9,964 bases of DNA, taken from NCBI GenBank assembly GCA_947372365.1, contig CANBTK010000034.1, positions 1 through 9,964 on the forward strand. The letters are read 5' to 3'. Under the pieces are notes generated by a model that saw only the letters and a list, made by a program, of their open reading frames with translations, ran no database searches and was not told the origin of the DNA. Both the position numbers and the translations under genes were made by a program. Positions 6,778 through 9,964 of the stretch are shown one piece after another; within the stretch, counting starts at the first letter, position 1; each line of letters opens with the position of its first letter. Origin of the DNA: Flavipsychrobacter stenotrophus. GTDB lineage: Bacteria > Bacteroidota > Bacteroidia > Chitinophagales > Chitinophagaceae.

Positions 6778-6785
6778 TACCTTTG
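6778..6785 (+). promoter_or_regulatory. -7 promoter box of the TPR gene
   Basis: TACCTTTG followed by CGGCA is a full match to TAnnTTTG. No good TTTG is visible 19-22 bp upstream; ACTG at 6755-6758 is the nearest. The box ends 20 bases before the TTG start at 6806 and supports that start. Confidence 0.5.
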
Positions 6786-6805
6786 CGGCAATTAAATAAA
6801 ATCTT

Positions 6806-7663
6806 TTGAAGGCAGCTCATTATATTACCGTGGCATCTGCAGTAGCCATAACCGGCTTAATCTACTGGGGAGGGAACACTATACCCCCTGCAAAAAAAAC
6901 AGGGGCTGGCATGCAGCCCCCGCAAGGTGCCATGGCACAGGGCAATAACCCTGTAAAACCAATATCGTTTGACTCTTTGCTGGCATCTTCGAAAGCTATG
7001 CTGAAAAAGGGTGCTGCCGATTCGGTTAATACCATTGAAAAAGAAATTGCAGCCATTGGCGATTCGTCGCGTATGGCTGTTGTTTTTTCCAGGCTGGGCG
7101 GCGTTTGGGAGCGTAATAAACAAGTGGCCATTGCAACTTATTATAACGCAAAAGCAGCAAAGTTGGAGAATTCAGGAAAGAAGCTTACTTTTGCAGGCCA
7201 AATATTTTTGCAGCTGATGCAGGAGGAACATTCGGCATCAGTGCAAGTGTGGGAAGCAACCGAGGCAGCACGCTGCCTGGAGCTGTCGCTGAAGATAGAT
7301 TCAACTAACGAAGATACAAAGCTGGCACTTGCTTCGGCATACATAGAAGGGACAGGTGAGCCAATGCGCGGCGTTATGATTTTAAGGGGGATTACCAGTA
7401 AGAACCCTAACGACGTACCCGCTAATATGTTGCTCGGGCGTATGTCAATACAATCGGGCCAATATGACAAGGCAGTGAAGAGGTTTGAAACAGTTTTAGA
7501 ACAGGAACCGGCGAACTCAGAAGCAGTTTATTTTTTAGCTGAGTCGTATGAAGGCCTAGGTAACAAAGCAAAGGCGATAGAGCTTTTGAACAAATGCAAA
7601 GAGCTGGTAAATAAACCTGATTTTAGCAGGGAAATTGATCAACACATAAATACATTAAAGTAA
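6806..7663 (+). CDS. Membrane-anchored TPR protein
   Basis: A 285-residue protein with a single N-terminal hydrophobic segment (about 5-22) acting as a signal anchor. A Pro/Gly/Gln-rich linker follows (about 26-55), then a helical C-terminal region. Tetratricopeptide repeats are visible at about 169-202, 203-236 (MLLGRMSIQSGQYDKAVKRF, then EQEPA) and 237-268 (AVYFLAESYEGLGNKAKAIE). The N-terminal half of the soluble part (55-165) is also helical and may hold degenerate repeats. The protein probably faces the periplasm and binds a protein partner; no enzymatic motif is seen. An in-frame stop lies three codons upstream and the first internal ATG is codon 36, so TTG is the likely start. The 29-residue basic protein gene begins 19 bases after its stop and is probably co-transcribed. 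Confidence 0.85.
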   Translation: MKAAHYITVASAVAITGLIYWGGNTIPPAKKTGAGMQPPQGAMAQGNNPVKPISFDSLLASSKAMLKKGAADSVNTIEKEIAAIGDSSRMAVVFSRLGGVWERNKQVAIATYYNAKAAKLENSGKKLTFAGQIFLQLMQEEHSASVQVWEATEAARCLELSLKIDSTNEDTKLALASAYIEGTGEPMRGVMILRGITSKNPNDVPANMLLGRMSIQSGQYDKAVKRFETVLEQEPANSEAVYFLAESYEGLGNKAKAIELLNKCKELVNKPDFSREIDQHINTLK

Positions 7664-7682
7664 CAAATAAAATTTAAAAAAC

Positions 7683-7772
7683 ATGCCTTGCGGTAAAAAA
7701 AGAAAAAGACATAAGATTGCCACTCACAAACGCAAAAAGCGCCTGAGAAAAAACCGTCATAAGAAGAAATAA
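7683..7772 (+). CDS. 29-residue basic AURKAIP1/COX24 (mS38/bS22-like) protein
   Basis: A very short gene with a clear ATG, 29 codons and TAA. The product begins MPCGKKRKRHK and ends RKNRHKKK; 20 of 29 residues are Lys, Arg or His. It fits the small conserved Bacteroidota proteins named for the AURKAIP1/COX24 domain. These resemble the C-terminus of mitochondrial ribosomal protein mS38 and actinobacterial bS22, which sit on the small subunit near the decoding-site helix. Association with 16S rRNA is therefore the likely role, inferred by resemblance. The upstream context is A-rich (AAATTTAAAAAACATG), as is usual for ribosome binding in this phylum. It follows the TPR gene by 19 bases and precedes rng. 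No terminator is obvious directly after it. Confidence 0.85.
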   Translation: MPCGKKRKRHKIATHKRKKRLRKNRHKKK

Positions 7773-7818
7773 GAGAGGTAACCACAACCAAATCATCTTC
7801 CTCTAATGCTTTTATCTG

Positions 7819-7867
7819 CATTCACACAATTGTATTAGCAAGCGATTGCGGTACGTTTGTGTGAATG
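7819..7867 (+). repeat. Perfect 11-bp inverted repeat around the rng promoter
   Basis: CATTCACACAA (7819-7829) and TTGTGTGAATG (7857-7867) are exact reverse complements, 38 bp apart centre to centre. A second small hairpin lies between them, GCAA (7838-7841) with TTGC (7846-7849) around the GNRA-type loop GCGA. No T-run follows, so it is not an ordinary terminator. It brackets the promoter elements at 7829-7859. Confidence 0.75.
7829..7859 (+). promoter_or_regulatory. Candidate promoter of rng
   Basis: ATTG (7829-7832), exactly 19 bp, then TACGTTTG (7852-7859) fits the Bacteroidota consensus with one mismatch at -33. Transcription would start near 7865, inside the right arm of the inverted repeat, and leave a leader of about 270 nt before the rng ATG. 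Confidence 0.6.
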
Positions 7868-8136
7868 TGCTTATTACATAGCTACATATTCCACACCCTT
7901 TGGTGGCGTAATCTAAGTGCCTTGTAGTATAATTGCCCCAAAAGAGGGAGCCTGGCACTGTACAAGCCATAATTTGATCATCTTTTTAGCCTGTAATATT
8001 TATCGGGGGTTTGCTATGCACTTGTTAAGTGCCGGCATAGCCCTTAATAAGTGGCAGGGTTAATTTGTATTTTTCAATGCCGGTTTTATTGTGCCCATGC
8101 CCGTGCAATGCGGGATGATGGCCTAAAGACGGAATA
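7868..8136 (+). promoter_or_regulatory. Long structured leader of rng
   Basis: No ORF is evident in this stretch. Two foldable segments are seen. In the first, CTTGTA (7921-7926), GT and GCC pair with GGC, AC and TACAAG (7954-7966) across internal loops. In the second, GCTATG (8013-8018) plus CACTT (8019-8023) pair with AAGTG (8027-8031) and CATAGC (8036-8041), with loop GTT and a 4-nt CCGG bulge. E. coli RNase E controls its own mRNA through a structured leader of similar size; the same here is inference. I recognise no known riboswitch class. Confidence 0.45.
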
Positions 8137-9696
8137 ATGAACAAAGAACTTATTATTAATGCATCGGATGAAGGTGTAGAAATAGCCCTTTTAGAAGATA
8201 AGAGGCTGGTTGAACTTCATTTTGAGCGGGGCCAGGACCAATTTGCCGTAGGTGACCTTTACCTGGGCAGAGTTAAGAAACTGATGCCCGGCCTTAATGC
8301 AGTTTTTGTTGATGTCGGTTATGAAAAAGATGCTTTCCTGCACTACACTGATTTAAGCCCCTACCTGCGCTCGCTTATTAAATTCAGCAAGCAGTCGGTT
8401 GACGGCAACACCAGCTGGGGCGAGAGCTTCGGGAGCTTTAAGAACGAAAGCGAAATACAGAAAAACGGAAAGATAACTGAAGTATTTAACGGGAAACCGG
8501 AAATACTTGTGCAGATACTTAAAGAGCCTATCTCATCGAAAGGGCCAAGGCTCAGTTGCGAAATTTCGCTACCGGGAAGGTTTGTTGTGGTAACACCGTT
8601 TAACGATGTTGTAGCCATAAGCCGTAAGATACATTCAGCCGACGAGCGCAAGCGCCTGCAAAAGATAGTGGAAAGCATAAAGCCAAAGAATTTTGGCGTT
8701 ATTGTGCGTACCGCAGCCGAGGGCAAAAACACCGCCGAGCTGCATGCCGACATACTGGAACTGGAGAAGATGTGGAAGACCATCCAACGCAACCTGAAGG
8801 GTGCTAAAGCGCCACAGATGGTTTTGGGCGAGCAGGACAAAACAACTTCTATACTCAGGGATTTACTGAGCGTAAGCTTTCAGAAAGTGGTGGTGAATGA
8901 CAAGAAAATAATGACCGAGACTAAGGAATATGTTTCACGCATATCGCCTGACCAGCAGGACATTGTTACGCTGCACACCGCTACACAGCCCATCTTTGAT
9001 ACTTATGGCATTACCAAGCAGGTGAAATCATCTTTTGGCAAGACTGTCAATTTATCAAGTGGCTCTTACCTTATCATTGAGCATACCGAAGCGCTGCATG
9101 TTATAGATGTGAACAGCGGCACCCGCCATGGCGAAGCCGGTCAGGAACAAAATGCACTGGCCACCAACCTGGAAGCAGCATCTGAAATAGTAAGGCAGAT
9201 GCGCCTGCGCGACCTGGGTGGCATCATTATCATTGACTTCATAGACATGAAGCTGCCTGACCATAAAAAGCAGCTGCTTGATGCCATGGAAGAGCTGATG
9301 GCTAACGACCGCGCCAGGCATACTGTACTACCGGTATCTAAGTTCGGGCTGATGCAGATAACGCGCCAGCGCCTGAGGCCAGAATTAAATATATCTACTG
9401 CAGAGCTTTGCCCTACCTGCAAAGGCACCGGCAAAATAGGCCCTTCTATATTACTGGCCGACGATATTGAAAAAGACTTCAGGTACCTCATTAACCAGGG
9501 CCACCGCAACCTTACGCTGCATGTGCACCCTATACTTGAGGCCTACCTTACCAAGGGCTCCATACTCAAGCCATCTATCTCTAAAAAGTGGCTGAAGGGC
9601 ACCAAGGTAAAAATGAAAATTGTTGCCGACAACAATTCCCCGCTTACCGAGTACCATTTTTACGACGCTAATACAGACGATATCATAAAGCTGTAA
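8137..9696 (+). CDS. rng: Ribonuclease G/E family endoribonuclease
   Basis: Cuts single-stranded AU-rich RNA, matures rRNA 5' ends and starts mRNA decay. The 519 residues match the RNase G/E catalytic half. The N-terminal S1 domain begins at about 36 (VGDLYLGRVKKLMPGLNAVF, then DVG) and is interrupted by a polar insert (about 82-118). The 5'-sensor/RNase H-like region follows. The DNase I-like catalytic core has D324 in VIDVNSG and D367 in IIIIDFIDM, equivalent to E. coli RNase E D303 and D346. C425-P-T-C428 is the zinc-link pair that joins dimers, and a small domain runs to the C-terminus. There is no long degradosome scaffold tail as in E. coli RNase E, so the name RNase G fits the size. 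It follows the mS38-like gene after a 364-base gap, and ends 23 bases before its terminator. Confidence 0.96.
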   Translation: MNKELIINASDEGVEIALLEDKRLVELHFERGQDQFAVGDLYLGRVKKLMPGLNAVFVDVGYEKDAFLHYTDLSPYLRSLIKFSKQSVDGNTSWGESFGSFKNESEIQKNGKITEVFNGKPEILVQILKEPISSKGPRLSCEISLPGRFVVVTPFNDVVAISRKIHSADERKRLQKIVESIKPKNFGVIVRTAAEGKNTAELHADILELEKMWKTIQRNLKGAKAPQMVLGEQDKTTSILRDLLSVSFQKVVVNDKKIMTETKEYVSRISPDQQDIVTLHTATQPIFDTYGITKQVKSSFGKTVNLSSGSYLIIEHTEALHVIDVNSGTRHGEAGQEQNALATNLEAASEIVRQMRLRDLGGIIIIDFIDMKLPDHKKQLLDAMEELMANDRARHTVLPVSKFGLMQITRQRLRPELNISTAELCPTCKGTGKIGPSILLADDIEKDFRYLINQGHRNLTLHVHPILEAYLTKGSILKPSISKKWLKGTKVKMKIVADNNSPLTEYHFYDANTDDIIKL

Positions 9697-9719
9697 ACCG
9701 TAAACACAAAGATATTTTG

Positions 9720-9754
9720 CAATGGCGCACTGTTTGGTGCGCCTTTGTTGTTTT
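9720..9754 (+). terminator. Terminator of rng
   Basis: GGCGCAC (9724-9730) pairs with GTGCGCC (9737-9743) around a 6-nt loop. CAA/TTG extends the stem past a T-T mismatch. A T-rich tail, TTTGTTGTTTT, ends at 9754. Confidence 0.85.
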
Positions 9755-9863
9755 AAAGTAGTTTTATCAGCGGAAACAGGAAGGACAATACAGCGGCTAT
9801 CCCTGCAATTATCAACGCAATACCACTAAATGGTTCCCTGTCCTTAATGATCTGATATTGCAT
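9753..9863 (-). CDS. Possible 36-residue membrane micro-protein
   Basis: The minus strand has an ATG at 9863, preceded by nine A's and TAT, and a TAA at 9755-9753. The product starts MQYQIIKDREP. It continues with about 22 hydrophobic residues (GIALIIAGIAAVLSFLFPL at 14-32, then IKLL), a convincing single transmembrane helix. It overlaps the end of the preceding minus-strand gene by 20 bases in another frame, which suggests translational coupling. Its stop falls in the T-tail of the convergent rng terminator. I recognise no family. The A-rich start context and the clean hydrophobic helix favour a real gene, but chance cannot be excluded. Confidence 0.45.
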   Translation of the reverse strand: MQYQIIKDREPFSGIALIIAGIAAVLSFLFPLIKLL

Positions 9864-9964
9864 ATTTTTTTTTATCAAATAAGCCTTCCTCAAAAAAGTG
9901 CAACATCCAGTTTTTGTCCTTATTCCAATTAAGATACAAATGGGTCACAGGCCTTGACAATAGC
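9844..9964 (-). CDS. C-terminal end of an unidentified gene (partial)
   Basis: One minus-strand frame is open from the right edge to TAA at 9846-9844 and encodes 39 residues, including HLYLNWNKDKNWMLHFFEEG and ending KKKYAISDH. The mix of aromatic and charged residues looks like real protein; the alternative frame ending at TAA near 9930 gives only 11 residues. The N-terminal part lies outside the window. I do not recognise the family. It is convergent with rng and upstream of the overlapping micro-ORF. Confidence 0.6.
   Translation of the reverse strand, partial: LLSRPVTHLYLNWNKDKNWMLHFFEEGLFDKKKYAISDH

Noticed and set aside
7639..7821. 60-codon minus-strand frame
   Set aside because: It is antisense to the 29-residue basic gene and the end of the TPR gene; its Phe-rich content is the complement of lysine codons.
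9707..9714. TATCTTTG box on the minus strand inside the rng 3' region
   Set aside because: No -33 element at the right spacing and only antisense sequence downstream.
1..9964. CRISPR arrays, tRNA/rRNA genes, insertion sequences, attachment sites
   Set aside because: No regularly spaced repeats, cloverleaf, transposase or integrase motifs, or terminal inverted repeats were seen.

Overview
The window looks like a chromosomal segment from a member of the Bacteroidota, most likely a Chitinophagaceae-type organism. I infer this from four things: promoters of the form TTTG-N19..23-TAnnTTTG upstream of several genes, no obvious Shine-Dalgarno sequences, a lipoprotein with a Bacteroidota-style surface-export signature, and a tiny basic AURKAIP1/COX24-type protein next to an RNase E/G gene. 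Most genes are housekeeping. I see no transposase, integrase, CRISPR array, tRNA or rRNA.

Layout. At the left edge a plus-strand intrinsic terminator (34-57) closes a gene that lies mostly outside the window. About 350 bases without a convincing gene follow. A leftward (minus-strand) series then runs from about 5.94 kb down to 0.47 kb. In transcription order it is ctaA (heme A synthase), an MNT nucleotidyltransferase/HEPN pair overlapping by 4 bp, rpsO (ribosomal protein S15), pnp (polynucleotide phosphorylase) and an EGF-like lipoprotein. rpsO, pnp and the lipoprotein gene each end in their own hairpin terminator. A 470-base AT-rich divergent region (about 5.94-6.41 kb) separates this from a rightward series: an HU/IHF-family DNA-binding protein, a membrane-anchored TPR protein, a 29-residue basic ribosomal-type protein, and RNase G/E (rng). 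rng is preceded by its own candidate promoter, set in an inverted repeat, and by a long structured leader. After the rng terminator, the end of another leftward gene enters from the right edge, followed by an overlapping 36-codon membrane micro-ORF.

How they fit together. The theme is RNA turnover and translation. rpsO-pnp is an ancient pair (S15 and the 3'-5' exoribonuclease). Across the divergent region lie the endoribonuclease RNase G and a small mS38/bS22-like protein. The HEPN-MNT pair, a toxin-antitoxin-like module, sits as a likely accessory insertion between ctaA and rpsO.

I did not find a clear new multi-gene system. The best candidates for something under-described are the inverted-repeat promoter and leader of rng, the competing hairpins between rpsO and pnp, the 29-residue gene, and the micro-ORF at the right edge. 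All calls are from reading the sequence; no database search was run.
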